The notes under the pieces are model-generated. The model did not search any database. It was not told the origin of the DNA and was given only the letters and a program-made list of their open reading frames with translations. A stretch of 49,319 nucleotides of DNA from JANQPC01 sp039208375 (GTDB taxonomy: Bacteria; Pseudomonadota; Alphaproteobacteria; Rhodobacterales; Rhodobacteraceae). The DNA is taken from positions 1-49,319 of the forward strand of contig JBCCRC010000020.1 in NCBI GenBank assembly GCA_039208375.1, read 5' to 3'. Below, in pieces: positions 23,586 through 31,676 of this stretch (position 1 is its first letter; the number at the start of each line of letters is the position of its first letter). A program made the translations under genes and the position numbers.

Positions 23586-24464
23586 ATGCAAATCGTCTTC
23601 CACATTGGCGCCCATTGCACCGATGCCGATCGGCTGGTGCGATCGCTCTTGCGCAATCGGGAGGTGCTTGCGGGCCATGGCGTGGCTGTGCCCGGCCCCG
23701 GCCGGTACCGCAAAACACTAAGCGAAGCGCTCATCAAACTGCGCGGCGCGCGGGCGAGCGCCGAGGCGCAGGACGTCCTGCTAGAAACCGTGATCGACGA
23801 TGAGCGCGCACACCGCCTGATCCTGTCGAATGAAAGCTTCATATCGATGCCCACGAAGGTGATCGACGATGGGGCATTCTACCCCAAGGCCGCCAAAAGC
23901 ACATGGCTCCGCAACGCGTTCCCAAGCGCCGAGGTTGAGTTTGCTCTGGGCATCCGCAGCTTTTCGTCGTTTCTGCCGGCCCTGTTCGATCTACTCGGGC
24001 CAGAACAAACCTCGCCCAAGAGCTTTCTCGCCGGTATCGACCCGCTGGATCTGCGCTGGTCAGATTACATCTCGCGGATCGCCAACGCGAACCCGGGTGC
24101 GCCGATCCTGGTGTGGTGCGATGAAGACAGCCCACTGATCTGGCCCGAGATTATGCGGGAGTTGGCCGCAGTCGATGCCACGGTGCCCCTGAAAGGCGCG
24201 CTCGACCTCACTCGGCAGATCATGGCGCCCGAAGGCCACAAACGGTTGCGCGGCTACCTGCGCACACGCCCGCCGGCCAACGAGAATATCCGACGCAAGG
24301 TCGTCGCAGCTTTCCTGACTAAATATGCGCTTGAAGCCGAGGTCGAGCAGGATGTTGCCTTGCCCGGTTGGGATCAGGGTCTGATCGATGCGCTTGATGC
24401 GCGCTACGATCAGGATATTGAGCGGATTGCCGCAATTCCGGGTGTAACGCTTATCACTCCCTGA
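23586..24464 (+). CDS. Sulfotransferase-like protein of unknown function
   Basis: A 292-residue cytoplasmic protein. It begins MQIVFHIGAHCTDADRLVRS, reminiscent of the first strand and loop of sulfotransferase or P-loop kinase folds, but the usual Walker/PAPS loop (GxxKSGTT-type) is replaced by HIGAHCTD. The rest has alternating helices and a C-terminal helix-rich region; no metal or catalytic motif stands out. Such proteins recur in Rhodobacteraceae with similar N-termini (from memory). The ribosome binding site is weak (GAG). It is convergent with gapR, 4 bp apart. No function assigned. Confidence 0.7.
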   Translation: MQIVFHIGAHCTDADRLVRSLLRNREVLAGHGVAVPGPGRYRKTLSEALIKLRGARASAEAQDVLLETVIDDERAHRLILSNESFISMPTKVIDDGAFYPKAAKSTWLRNAFPSAEVEFALGIRSFSSFLPALFDLLGPEQTSPKSFLAGIDPLDLRWSDYISRIANANPGAPILVWCDEDSPLIWPEIMRELAAVDATVPLKGALDLTRQIMAPEGHKRLRGYLRTRPPANENIRRKVVAAFLTKYALEAEVEQDVALPGWDQGLIDALDARYDQDIERIAAIPGVTLITP

Positions 24465-24468
24465 GGCG

Positions 24469-24732
24469 TCACATGCCCAGCGCTTCGCGGTACATCGCCA
24501 GAACCGCCTCTTCTTCAGCGATATCGCTCGCGTCGCGCTTCCGCAGTGCGATGACCTTCCGCATCACTTTCACGTCGTATCCCCGTCCCTTTGCCTCTGC
24601 CATCACCTCTTTCTGCTGATCGGCAATATCCTGTTTTTCCGCCTCAAGCCGCTCAAACCGTTCGATGAACTGACGCAACTCATCTGCGGTAACGCGGTAA
24701 GTGGCATCGGCGGTGTCGGGGCTGTCGCTCAT
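24469..24732 (-). CDS. gapR: GapR/DUF2312 nucleoid-associated protein
   Basis: An 87-residue DNA-binding protein. The sequence VTADELRQFIERFERLEAEK, followed by KEVMAEAKGRGYDVKVMRKVIALRKRDA, is the DUF2312 pattern. In Caulobacter, GapR binds overtwisted DNA ahead of RNA and DNA polymerases and supports chromosome replication. Two coiled-coil helices form the dimer or tetramer clamp; the basic face is clear. The start MSDSPDTADATYRV is supported by AGAGGACCCCC upstream of 24732. Confidence 0.95.
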   Translation of the reverse strand: MSDSPDTADATYRVTADELRQFIERFERLEAEKQDIADQQKEVMAEAKGRGYDVKVMRKVIALRKRDASDIAEEEAVLAMYREALGM

Positions 24733-24837
24733 GTCGGGGGTCCTCTGCGGCGCTACTATAGGAACGCGCTGCCTACCGTCCGCCCACAGGCGGCACAAGG
24801 GCTTGCGCACTTGGCTACGCGGGCATAGGGCGGTGGC

Positions 24838-25053
24838 ATGGCATGGTTGGTCTGGGCAGGTGCCGCACTCGCATTCCTCGGGGTACTGGGGCTCTTCTGG
24901 TGTGCCTTCATGGCGATGCAGGCGCGCCGGGACGCCGCAGACGAAGCGGCGTTGCGCAAACGGTTGCAGCTGCTCGTGGCGTACAATCTCGGCAGCCTGG
25001 CAATAGCCGCACTTGGGCTCATGATCCTGATAGTCGGGCTGTTCCTCAGGTAG
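24838..25053 (+). CDS. Small inner-membrane protein, 71 aa
   Basis: A 71-residue protein with two transmembrane helices (ALAFLGVLGLFWCAFMAM at about 9-26; NLGSLAIAALGLMILIVGLF at about 50-69) joined by a charged cytoplasmic loop (QARRDAADEAALRKRLQ), so both ends probably face the same side. AGGGCGGTGGC before the ATG serves as the ribosome binding site. No family recognised. Divergent from gapR (105-bp spacer) and convergent with the 44-residue gene at 25057. Confidence 0.6.
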   Translation: MAWLVWAGAALAFLGVLGLFWCAFMAMQARRDAADEAALRKRLQLLVAYNLGSLAIAALGLMILIVGLFLR

Positions 25054-25056
25054 CGC

Positions 25057-25191
25057 CTAGGCACACAGTGCCATTAATGCAAGGAGCAGATCTGTCCCAA
25101 GCCCCGCATACGCTGAGAAAGCCCATGCGGTGACAGGGGCGAGGGCCGAAAGGCCGATGGCTCCAAACGCTGCCTTCTGGATCCTGGTCAT
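25057..25191 (-). CDS. 44 aa hydrophobic peptide coupled to MFS transporter
   Basis: A 44-codon ORF starting at ATG 25191, which overlaps the MFS gene's stop as ATGA (25188-25191). The peptide, beginning MTRIQKAAFGAIGLSALAPV, is mostly hydrophobic with a short basic N-terminus, like a single-span membrane peptide or signal anchor, and ends LLLALMALCA. The overlap strongly suggests that it is translated with the transporter. It is below usual gene-finder length and has no recognised family. It could be a transporter-associated small protein. Confidence 0.5.
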   Translation of the reverse strand: MTRIQKAAFGAIGLSALAPVTAWAFSAYAGLGTDLLLALMALCA

Positions 25192-26381
25192 GCCACCACC
25201 TCCTTTGTTACCGGCGCCTCGCGCACCGGCCAGTTCACCAGCGCTGCCATCAAGCTGAGCGCAATCGCTATACCCCAGGCGATATCGTAACTTCCGGCGC
25301 GATCATACACGAGCCCGCCAAGCCAGCCACCGAGGAAGCTGCCAACTTGATGGGCCAGAAACACTATACCGCCGAGGAACGCCATGTCGCGGGTACCAAA
25401 CATCGTCGCAACCGCTCCATTCGTAAGTGGCACGGTGGAAAGCCAAAGAAAGCCCATAAGCACCGCAAACAGATAGGCCGAGGCTTCGGTGATCGGCAGC
25501 AACACGAAGGCCGCAATTGCCACGCCGCGAGCCAGGTAGATCCCGGCAAGAAGCTGCGGTTTGCCAAAGCGGCTGCCAAGCCAGCCCGCCCCAAGCGATC
25601 CAAAAATGTTGAACAGCCCAATCAAGGCGAGAACTGTCGTGCCCAAACCAATGGAAAGCCCTTCATCCAGAAGAAACGCCGGCAAGTGAACGCCGATAAA
25701 GACAACCTGAAAACCGCAGACGAAAAAGCCCAACCCCAGCAACAGAAAGCCCCTGTCCCGCAATGCCGCCTGCGCTGCGGCGCCGGCGGTGGGCGCCGTC
25801 GCATCGGGCTTGGCCGGGCGCTCCCAAAGAGCGAACGACAATGGGATGATCAGCGCAGAGAGGGCAGAGAAAATCAGCAGAGTCGCCGCCCACCCAAAGC
25901 CGTCGATCAGGCTTAGGGCAGCGGGCAGGAACAAGAATTGCCCGAAGGATCCCACCGACATTGCAACGCCGAAGGCCATGGATCGTTTTTCCGCCGGCAG
26001 CGCCCGGCTGATCGCGCCAAAGACCACGGGCATCGTGACCCCAGCAAGCCCGAGCCCGGCCAACACACCCGCCACCAAAATGAAAACCGTAGCGGACCCG
26101 GCAAGCGCCATGCCAGCGATCCCCGCAGTGTACAGCACTGAGCCGGCGATCAGCACCGGGCCCGCACCGCGCCGATCGGCCAAAAGCCCCGCGAACGGCT
26201 GCGCGACGCCCCACATCAGGTTTTGAAGCGCAATCGTGAACGCGAAAACCTCCCGCCCCCAGCCGTTGGCATCGCTCACCGGCTGCAGGAACAGCCCGAA
26301 GGCGTGCCGTGTGCCAAGAGTAAGCGCCAGTACGATGGCGCCTGCTGCTAAAACGAGGGTGGCGTTCTTTGCATTGCTCAT
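25188..26381 (-). CDS. Major facilitator superfamily transporter
   Basis: A 397-residue inner-membrane transporter with about 12 helices. The first two helices (VLAAGAIVLALTLGTRHAFG and FTIALQNLMWGVAQPFAGLLAD) and the loop DRRGAGPVL, an MFS motif A-like segment, are clear; a long cytoplasmic loop separates halves near residue 190 (ERPAKPDATAPTAG). The TRHAFGLFLQPVSDANGW segment resembles monocarboxylate/oxalate-type (OFA or MCT-like) members. The substrate is unknown. Its start overlaps the MarR stop (ATGA at 26378-26381), so the MarR regulator probably controls it. Confidence 0.92.
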   Translation of the reverse strand: MSNAKNATLVLAAGAIVLALTLGTRHAFGLFLQPVSDANGWGREVFAFTIALQNLMWGVAQPFAGLLADRRGAGPVLIAGSVLYTAGIAGMALAGSATVFILVAGVLAGLGLAGVTMPVVFGAISRALPAEKRSMAFGVAMSVGSFGQFLFLPAALSLIDGFGWAATLLIFSALSALIIPLSFALWERPAKPDATAPTAGAAAQAALRDRGFLLLGLGFFVCGFQVVFIGVHLPAFLLDEGLSIGLGTTVLALIGLFNIFGSLGAGWLGSRFGKPQLLAGIYLARGVAIAAFVLLPITEASAYLFAVLMGFLWLSTVPLTNGAVATMFGTRDMAFLGGIVFLAHQVGSFLGGWLGGLVYDRAGSYDIAWGIAIALSLMAALVNWPVREAPVTKEVVA

Positions 26382-26809
26382 AAGCCCCTCCCATCCCGGC
26401 GCAAGGCGTCCAGTTCCAGCGAGAGCACCCTGAGCATCTCAAGGGTTTCAGGTGACAGCGCCGCTTTGATGCGCACCTGGATTGCCGCCCATTCCGGATC
26501 AGCCCTGACAAGCGCTGCGCGCCCATCGCCGGTCAAAACGACCGAACGCGCGCGTGCGTCCCGGGCTTCAGCGAAACGCACCAGTCCCTCGCGTTCCATA
26601 ACGCGCAGGTTCCGCCCTAGGGTGGAGCGGTCGAGCCCCGTCGACTTTGCAAGCGCCGTCAGCGATTGCCCTTCAATACGCTGAATCTGCCGAAGCAGAG
26701 CAAACTGCGTCACCTTCAGGCCGGATTCCTCCAGCGCATCGTCATATAGGTCGGTCAGCGCCTGAGCGGTGCGGCGCGCTTGCATACAGTAACAAATAGA
26801 GGACGTCAT
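26378..26809 (-). CDS. MarR-family transcriptional regulator
   Basis: A 143-residue winged-helix regulator. The MarR core is visible: LKVTQFALLRQIQRIEGQSL, LAKSTGLDRSTLGRNLRVME and the wing EARDARARSVVLTGDG. Cys residues near the start (SSICYCM) could be redox- or ligand-sensitive as in some MarR proteins (inference). The start is uncertain: ATG 26809 or an upstream TTG at 26830 with GGAG before it. ATG 26809 is preferred because a palindrome (26812-26829) and promoter-like hexamers lie just upstream. It is transcribed with the MFS gene and probably autoregulates. Confidence 0.9.
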   Translation of the reverse strand: MTSSICYCMQARRTAQALTDLYDDALEESGLKVTQFALLRQIQRIEGQSLTALAKSTGLDRSTLGRNLRVMEREGLVRFAEARDARARSVVLTGDGRAALVRADPEWAAIQVRIKAALSPETLEMLRVLSLELDALRRDGRGL

Positions 26810-26811
26810 GA

Positions 26812-26829
26812 TGCGGGCATATACCCGCA
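26812..26829. promoter_or_regulatory. MarR operator-like palindrome
   Basis: TGCGGGCATATACCCGCA is an 18-bp near-perfect palindrome (one mismatched central pair) ending 2 bp from the MarR ATG. On the minus strand it overlaps a possible -10 (TATGCC, complement of 26816-26821) placed 17 bp from TTGACG (complement of 26839-26844). This is a typical place for a MarR self-repression operator. Binding is not demonstrated. Confidence 0.5.
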
Positions 26830-26862
26830 AATGATCTCCGTCAATGTGTGGCGCGTCACCGA

Positions 26863-27387
26863 CTAGGGTGAAGGCGGCGTTTTCTCACCGCGGTCAAACG
26901 CCTCCCACCCTTCGCCTGCAAAGACGTCACGGCCAAGCTGAGAGAGCACGTGGGGGAAATCGACCATCACCCAATTGTCGACGATCTTTCCATCAACAAC
27001 CTTCCAGAAATCCATGTAACGGATCTCAATACGCTTGCCGCTGGGCGCAATCCCCATAAACATGCCCGAATGCGTGGCTTCCTGCCGCCCGAATGCCGCC
27101 GCCCATTCGCCCATGTAAAGCCGCGCCTCATCTACGCAGACTTTTTCGGAGAACGCCGCCTGAAAGGGCTTCTGCCAATTCTCCTGGAATTCTCGAAGAC
27201 CCGTCTTGGTGCCGCAACCAGTGTTGCCAAACCACCGGAAACTCTCTGCAAAAAACTCGCCGATATCCGAAATTCGATGGTCGTTCAGCCCGTCCACCAT
27301 TCCTTCGATAACCGCGCGGGTTTCTTCAGTTTTCGAAAGGTCGGTATCGCGGCTCAGCACCGCCTGTTCTGGGCGTGAACCCTTCAT
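26863..27387 (-). CDS. SnoaL-like/NTF2-fold ester cyclase-like protein
   Basis: A 174-residue single-domain protein of the SnoaL-like NTF2 fold. The segments EGMVDGLNDHRISDIGEFFA, GMFMGIAPSGKRIEIRYMDF and VDGKIVDNWVMVDFPHVLSQ follow the family order, the last including the conserved D-G-K-I-x-x-x-W tail. Such proteins bind or cyclise small polar substrates, but no catalytic role is certain. AAGGAGAGTGCA precedes the start MKGSRPEQAVLS. It is divergent from a double-domain relative at 27493 and may share its promoter. Confidence 0.88.
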   Translation of the reverse strand: MKGSRPEQAVLSRDTDLSKTEETRAVIEGMVDGLNDHRISDIGEFFAESFRWFGNTGCGTKTGLREFQENWQKPFQAAFSEKVCVDEARLYMGEWAAAFGRQEATHSGMFMGIAPSGKRIEIRYMDFWKVVDGKIVDNWVMVDFPHVLSQLGRDVFAGEGWEAFDRGEKTPPSP

Positions 27388-27492
27388 TGCACTCTCCTTA
27401 GGTGGATCAGCGCCCCAGCGCCTCTTGCGCACCTAGACAGGCGCGCAGCTTTGGCGCAAGGGTGTTTTGCACACGAATGCAAGGAAGCGCAC

Positions 27493-28494
27493 ATGCCGCC
27501 GCCAGACCTTAAAGCCCGCACGCGCGCCCTGCTCACAGCCCTCTCAGCGGGGGCAAAGATATCTGACATTTACCACGAAGACGCGGTGCTCCACGCAGGC
27601 CACCCGTGGGGCGATCTGACCGGCCATGCGGCGATCGAAGGATTTTGGAGGGCCGTGCGCCACGCACTCCCCGACCTCGAACGGCGGGATCTGATCTTCG
27701 TGGGCGGTACGAATCGGGATGACCCTCGCCTCAATGCGCCCCGCGCGCCGCATCTGGTGGCGGCCCTCGGGCATCTTCAGGGAAACTTTCTCTCCGATCT
27801 TCTTGATATCCCTGCGACTTATGGCGTTGCGCATCTGCGTTATGCGGAGGCCCATTTCCTAGATGGCGATCGCTTGCGCGAAAGCCACGTAATGCTCGAT
27901 CTGCTGGACCTAAAGCGGCAGGCTGGTCTCTGGCCCCTCCCACCAAGCTTGGGGGTGGAGGGGCTTTGGCCCGGGCCGGCTACGCAGGACGGGATTCGAC
28001 TGGACAGCGCAACGTGGCAAGGGGGTGATGCGCTAGAAACTGTCTTCAAGATGCATGATGCGCTTTTGAGCTTCGATGGCGTGACACTCGAGTCGATGCC
28101 GCACGCGGAGTTTTGGGCTGAGCATTTCATGTACTACGCTGCGGCGGGGATCGGCATGTGCCGCGGGCTAGAAGGATTTCGGGCGCACCACCAGATCCCC
28201 TTCCTCCGCGCTTTTCCGGACCGCACGGCGGAGGGCCATTTCATCCGGATCTCGGACGGCCCCTATGCCGTGACGGGCGGCGTGGTCTCGGCAACCCATG
28301 CCGGTGAGTACCTCGGGATGCCCGCCACTGGGAAACGCATTGCCGTGCCGGTGATGGACTTCTACCGCCTCGACGGCGATCGGATCGCAGAGAACTGGTT
28401 GCCGATGGACGTGCCGTTTGTCGCGCACCAGATGGGGCATGATCTTTTTGCGCGTCTGCGTCACTATAGGGGTCGACCGCGTCGCACACTCTGA
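27493..28494 (+). CDS. Tandem SnoaL/NTF2-fold protein (two domains)
   Basis: A 333-residue protein made of two NTF2-like domains. Domain 1 spans about residues 5-150 (HPWGDLTGHAAIEGFWRAVR) and domain 2 about 185-325 (AAGIGMCRGLEGFRAHHQIP, GVVSATHAGEYLGMPATGKR, FYRLDGDRIAENWLPMDVPF). Domain 2 is the closer match to the SnoaL family, including the D-G-D-R-I-x-x-N-W tail; domain 1 is more divergent. It is a paralogue of the divergent neighbour at 26863, so a local duplication is likely. AAGGAAGCGCAC precedes the ATG at 27493. Enzymatic function unknown. Confidence 0.85.
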   Translation: MPPPDLKARTRALLTALSAGAKISDIYHEDAVLHAGHPWGDLTGHAAIEGFWRAVRHALPDLERRDLIFVGGTNRDDPRLNAPRAPHLVAALGHLQGNFLSDLLDIPATYGVAHLRYAEAHFLDGDRLRESHVMLDLLDLKRQAGLWPLPPSLGVEGLWPGPATQDGIRLDSATWQGGDALETVFKMHDALLSFDGVTLESMPHAEFWAEHFMYYAAAGIGMCRGLEGFRAHHQIPFLRAFPDRTAEGHFIRISDGPYAVTGGVVSATHAGEYLGMPATGKRIAVPVMDFYRLDGDRIAENWLPMDVPFVAHQMGHDLFARLRHYRGRPRRTL

Positions 28495-28518
28495 AGCGGT
28501 GCTGCCGCTACAGCCACA

Positions 28519-28956
28519 GTGGTTCCGAAGAAAACGATAGATAATCGGATGGAAAAGGCGTGCCCGATAGTGCTCCGCGCCGGCCCGCTCGGCTGGCAGG
28601 TGCTCGCGTTCAAACATCCGCTAGCTGGGTGCCAGTTTGTTAAGGGTACCATCGAGGAAGGTGAGATGCCGAAAGACGCCGCGCTTCGGGAATTGCGGGA
28701 GGAAAGCGGCCTATCCGCGTCTATCGCAACGCCACTTCATGCTTCAAACGACCTGCCCGGCGCGGATGCCTGGCATTTCTTTCTCTGCAATGTCGACGGG
28801 CCGCTGCCAGATATATGGGCCTTTGACACCAAGGATGACGGCGGCAGGCGCTTTCACTTTTTTTGGCATTCGAAGCACGCATCACTCAGCCCTGCGTGGC
28901 ATCCGCTCTACCACCAAATTTGGGCCGAGATCGTGCCACGGCTGCCAGCGCATTAA
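28519..28956 (+). CDS. NUDIX hydrolase
   Basis: A 145-residue (or 135-residue) NUDIX hydrolase. The box reads GTIEEGEMPKDAALRELREE followed by SGL, matching GX5EX7REUXEEXGU with all metal-binding glutamates. It should hydrolyse a nucleoside diphosphate linked to X. The start is GTG 28519 or ATG 28549. The C-terminal half (FHFFWHSKHASLSPAWHPLY) is aromatic-rich and may select the substrate. It overlaps the convergent TPR gene by 4 bp. Substrate unknown. Confidence 0.92.
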   Translation: MVPKKTIDNRMEKACPIVLRAGPLGWQVLAFKHPLAGCQFVKGTIEEGEMPKDAALRELREESGLSASIATPLHASNDLPGADAWHFFLCNVDGPLPDIWAFDTKDDGGRRFHFFWHSKHASLSPAWHPLYHQIWAEIVPRLPAH

Positions 28957-29495
28957 AGTTCTTCTTCGAGTGGTCCATCGAGCAAGCCGCGCTCAGGGAT
29001 CCATGGGTTCAGTGCGAGCGCTTGCCGTAGCCATTCTTGCGCTTCCTCCGCGCGACCCAGTGCGATTAGTGTGAGCGCAAGCCCGGAAAGCGCACCCACA
29101 TGATCGGGATTGAGCGCCAGAGTGGCTTGGAGATCGGCGTTTGCCGCCTCAAACCCGCCGCTGAGGTAATGAATGAAAGCGCGTTGATTGTACCCTTCAG
29201 GATAGTCGGGGCAGTAAGCTACCAGATCATCAAAGGCTGCGATCGCCCCGAGAAAATCCCCGTAACGACGGGCTGTCATCCCCCGGGTGAGCATGGATTG
29301 GGCCACTTCATCCGGAGCAGTCGTCCAAATGGCCCACATCTGGTTTGAGACCTCGCGCCCGGCCATTTCGTTGGGTGCCGCTCGGGCAGCCTCAAAAAGC
29401 GCCTCAAGTTCCGCAGAGCGGTCCGGCAAGCCGGGGCACGCGATTGCTGAAGAGGCGGGAAGCGCCACAGCCAAGAGGAGGAGTGTTCTCTGCAT
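28953..29495 (-). CDS. Exported TPR-repeat protein
   Basis: A 180-residue periplasmic protein with a signal peptide (TLLLLAVALPASSAIA, then Cys20) and three tetratricopeptide-like helices pairs: GMTARRYGDFLGAIAAFDDL, NQRAFIHYLSGGFEAANADL and LSGLALTLIALGRAEEAQEW. The Ala20-Cys21-type end might instead be a lipobox, but the residue at -3 is not typical. TPR units mediate protein-protein binding; no partner is visible. It is divergent from the fucosyltransferase-like gene and convergent with the NUDIX gene. Confidence 0.85.
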   Translation of the reverse strand: MQRTLLLLAVALPASSAIACPGLPDRSAELEALFEAARAAPNEMAGREVSNQMWAIWTTAPDEVAQSMLTRGMTARRYGDFLGAIAAFDDLVAYCPDYPEGYNQRAFIHYLSGGFEAANADLQATLALNPDHVGALSGLALTLIALGRAEEAQEWLRQALALNPWIPERGLLDGPLEEEL

Positions 29496-29579
29496 GGGTG
29501 AAGACGAAGGGCTCGCGCGGCGAAAGTCAACGCGTGGGCGCGCTTGACGGGCGCTGCGCGCAGGCCCAATGGTCCGCCC

Positions 29580-30545
29580 ATGCCGCCCACCGATCCATCA
29601 TCCAACACCGCCGCAGCAGGTCAGGAGATCGTGCTACGGCACGGCTCGCAGATGGCCAATCGGATGCTGCAATACCTCGTCGCGCGACGGCTTCAAGCAA
29701 CGAGCCCGGAACACGTGATTACGAATTGCTCAATCGCAGAATGGAACATGGTTGGGCCGCGGGCCGCGCCTGGACACCGAGCGGTTCCGAAAATCGATGA
29801 GGCCTGTTTCGACATCGGTTTGGTGGAGCGGCTTTTGGCGGACGGTAAGCTGCCTCGGGTGATGATCCGTGCTGTACCGTGCAGCCTCAGAGCCTTGCCA
29901 TCGCGCGCCGAAGCACAGGACTGCTTTCCCACCCAGCCCAACTCCACCGTAACTCTCGGCTCCGGGGATCTGGCGATCCATATCCGCCTCGGTGACATTC
30001 TTGTGCCGGGACGGCACCGGGATTATGGGCCACTTCCGATCGGCTTCTATCGCGCGCTCTTGGAAAAAACCGGTCTGAACCCCGTTTTCATCGGACAGAT
30101 CGGCGAGGATTGGTACAGCAACGCGCTCCGTGCTGCCTTCCCGGAAGCCGAATTCCACTGTGGAGATGTGATTGAAGATTTTGAGGCCCTGCGCCGCGCC
30201 CGGCATATTGTGCCAGCCGTGAGCACGTTTTCGTGGATGGCAGCATGGCTGGGTGCAGCAGAAACCATCCATTTGCCCCTATCGGGCCTTCTCAATCCGC
30301 GCCAGTGCCCAAAGATAGATCTGCTTCCAACAGATGACCCGCGCTATCGGTTCTATTGGTTCGATCCGCGCCCATGGCACGCCGATGCAGCCGATCGCGA
30401 GCGTCTAACGACGAGCGGCGAAGCCCGTGGCTTCGGCCGCACACATGCCGCGGCCCTTCGGCGAGAGGCGCGCGAAATCTCCGAACCCGTAACAAACGCC
30501 TGGCGCGAACGGTTTCTTGCCCGGATCGCCGAACTGGTAACTTGA
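29580..30545 (+). CDS. Fucosyltransferase-like glycosyltransferase (GT11/O-FucT fold)
   Basis: A 321-residue protein. The N-terminal GSQMANRMLQYLVARRL motif resembles the GGLGNQxFQY loop of alpha-1,2-fucosyltransferases, and IHIRLGDI contains the HxRxGD motif that binds the GDP-fucose phosphate in the GT11/GT23/O-FucT superfamily. The C-terminal STFSWMAAWLGA segment matches the typical S-x-F-S-x-x-A motif. Together these predict a fucosyl- or similar sugar transfer to a surface glycan. Start choice (29580 versus 29544) is uncertain because no clear ribosome binding site exists. It is followed by the rhomboid gene 31 bp later. Confidence 0.75.
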   Translation: MPPTDPSSNTAAAGQEIVLRHGSQMANRMLQYLVARRLQATSPEHVITNCSIAEWNMVGPRAAPGHRAVPKIDEACFDIGLVERLLADGKLPRVMIRAVPCSLRALPSRAEAQDCFPTQPNSTVTLGSGDLAIHIRLGDILVPGRHRDYGPLPIGFYRALLEKTGLNPVFIGQIGEDWYSNALRAAFPEAEFHCGDVIEDFEALRRARHIVPAVSTFSWMAAWLGAAETIHLPLSGLLNPRQCPKIDLLPTDDPRYRFYWFDPRPWHADAADRERLTTSGEARGFGRTHAAALRREAREISEPVTNAWRERFLARIAELVT

Positions 30546-30576
30546 CCTCCCTGTGCGCAGGCCACACCCTTGAGCG

Positions 30577-31314
30577 ATGTTTCCGATCCGCGATCACAAT
30601 CCGTCAGAGCGCACGCCTTGGGTGACCTACGCGCTCATCGCGATCAATGTCGCGGTGTTCCTAAGCTACTGGCCACTCTTTGAGAATCCGCGCGCACTCG
30701 CAGCGTATTTCGATACTTACGGGCTTGTGCCGCGCGATGCCTGGGGCGAGGAGTTGACCTTTGTTACCTCGATGTTCCTCCACGGCGGCTTGATGCATAT
30801 CGGCGGCAACATGCTGTTTTTGTTTATCTTCGGCGACAACCTCGAAGATGAGATGGGTCACCTTGGGTTTCTCGGCTTCTACCTCGCCAGCGGCGTGGGA
30901 GCCGCCTTGTTTCAGGTGTTCTCAGAACCGGCCTCACCTATTCCCATGGTCGGTGCTTCTGGCGCTATCGCAGGTGTGATGGGGGGATATCTTCTGCTGT
31001 TCCCAAAAGCGCGCGTCGATATCTTGCTGTTCTTCATCATAATCATCCGCATCATCCCCGTGCCGGCGTGGATCATGCTTGGTCTCTGGTTTGCCCTCCA
31101 GCTCTTTAGTGGGATCAGCGCAACCCCCGGGTCTGGCGGTGTCGCCTATTGGGCCCATGCGGGGGGCTTCATCGTCGGGTTTGCACTGACAATCCCGTTT
31201 TTCGTCAAACGTGGCGGCACCGCCTTCTGGCGGCGCACCGAGGGCCACCCTCCCCACCCTGAGGCGCGCTACCGATATGCGCGCACGTCCGTTCCTCGCG
31301 CAGGCAGAAGATGA
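30577..31314 (+). CDS. Rhomboid-family intramembrane serine protease
   Basis: A 245-residue protein with six to seven helices. Catalytic Ser128 in GASGAIAG and His194 in AHAGGF, the GxSx and AHxxG signatures of rhomboids, are intact, as is HGGLMHIGGNMLFLF with the conserved Asn. It cleaves transmembrane proteins in the inner membrane; the substrate is unknown. Its stop overlaps the start of the GFA gene (ATGA at 31311-31314), so the pair is co-translated. Confidence 0.94.
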   Translation: MFPIRDHNPSERTPWVTYALIAINVAVFLSYWPLFENPRALAAYFDTYGLVPRDAWGEELTFVTSMFLHGGLMHIGGNMLFLFIFGDNLEDEMGHLGFLGFYLASGVGAALFQVFSEPASPIPMVGASGAIAGVMGGYLLLFPKARVDILLFFIIIIRIIPVPAWIMLGLWFALQLFSGISATPGSGGVAYWAHAGGFIVGFALTIPFFVKRGGTAFWRRTEGHPPHPEARYRYARTSVPRAGRR

Positions 31315-31676
31315 GCGCGATCAAGGCCGTATGCCACTGCGGCGCCGTTGAGCTTGAAGTCTCGCTCACCGATGGGCTTGCCACTGCACGGAGGTGCGAT
31401 TGTTCATTCTGCGCCCGGCGCGGGGCCATTGCCGTTTCGGCTCCGCTTGATGGGCTGAAGGTTGTTCGCGGGGCCGATAAGTTGGCCCTCTACACGTGGG
31501 GAACACGTACGGCGCAACACTACTTCTGTTCAGTCTGCGGGATCTACACGCATCACCAAAGGCGCTCAAACCCCAATGAATACGGAGTGAACGTCGCAAA
31601 CCTCGAAGGCGTGAATCCTCGCGATCTTGGTGACGTAGAATGGGCTGACGGGCGGAACCACCCGTCGGACCGCTAG
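31311..31676 (+). CDS. GFA-family (glutathione-dependent formaldehyde-activating-like) zinc protein
   Basis: A 121-residue protein with the GFA/CENP-V zinc ribbon pattern: VCHCGAVELEV at the N-terminus, then RRCDCSFCARRG, and FCSVCGIYTHHQRRSNPNEY near residue 88. These Cys groups build two zinc sites. Related proteins catalyse S-hydroxymethylglutathione formation or bind glutathione, but many are of unknown function. It is coupled to the upstream rhomboid gene by an ATGA overlap and overlaps suhB by 4 bp at its end. Confidence 0.9.
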   Translation: MSAIKAVCHCGAVELEVSLTDGLATARRCDCSFCARRGAIAVSAPLDGLKVVRGADKLALYTWGTRTAQHYFCSVCGIYTHHQRRSNPNEYGVNVANLEGVNPRDLGDVEWADGRNHPSDR

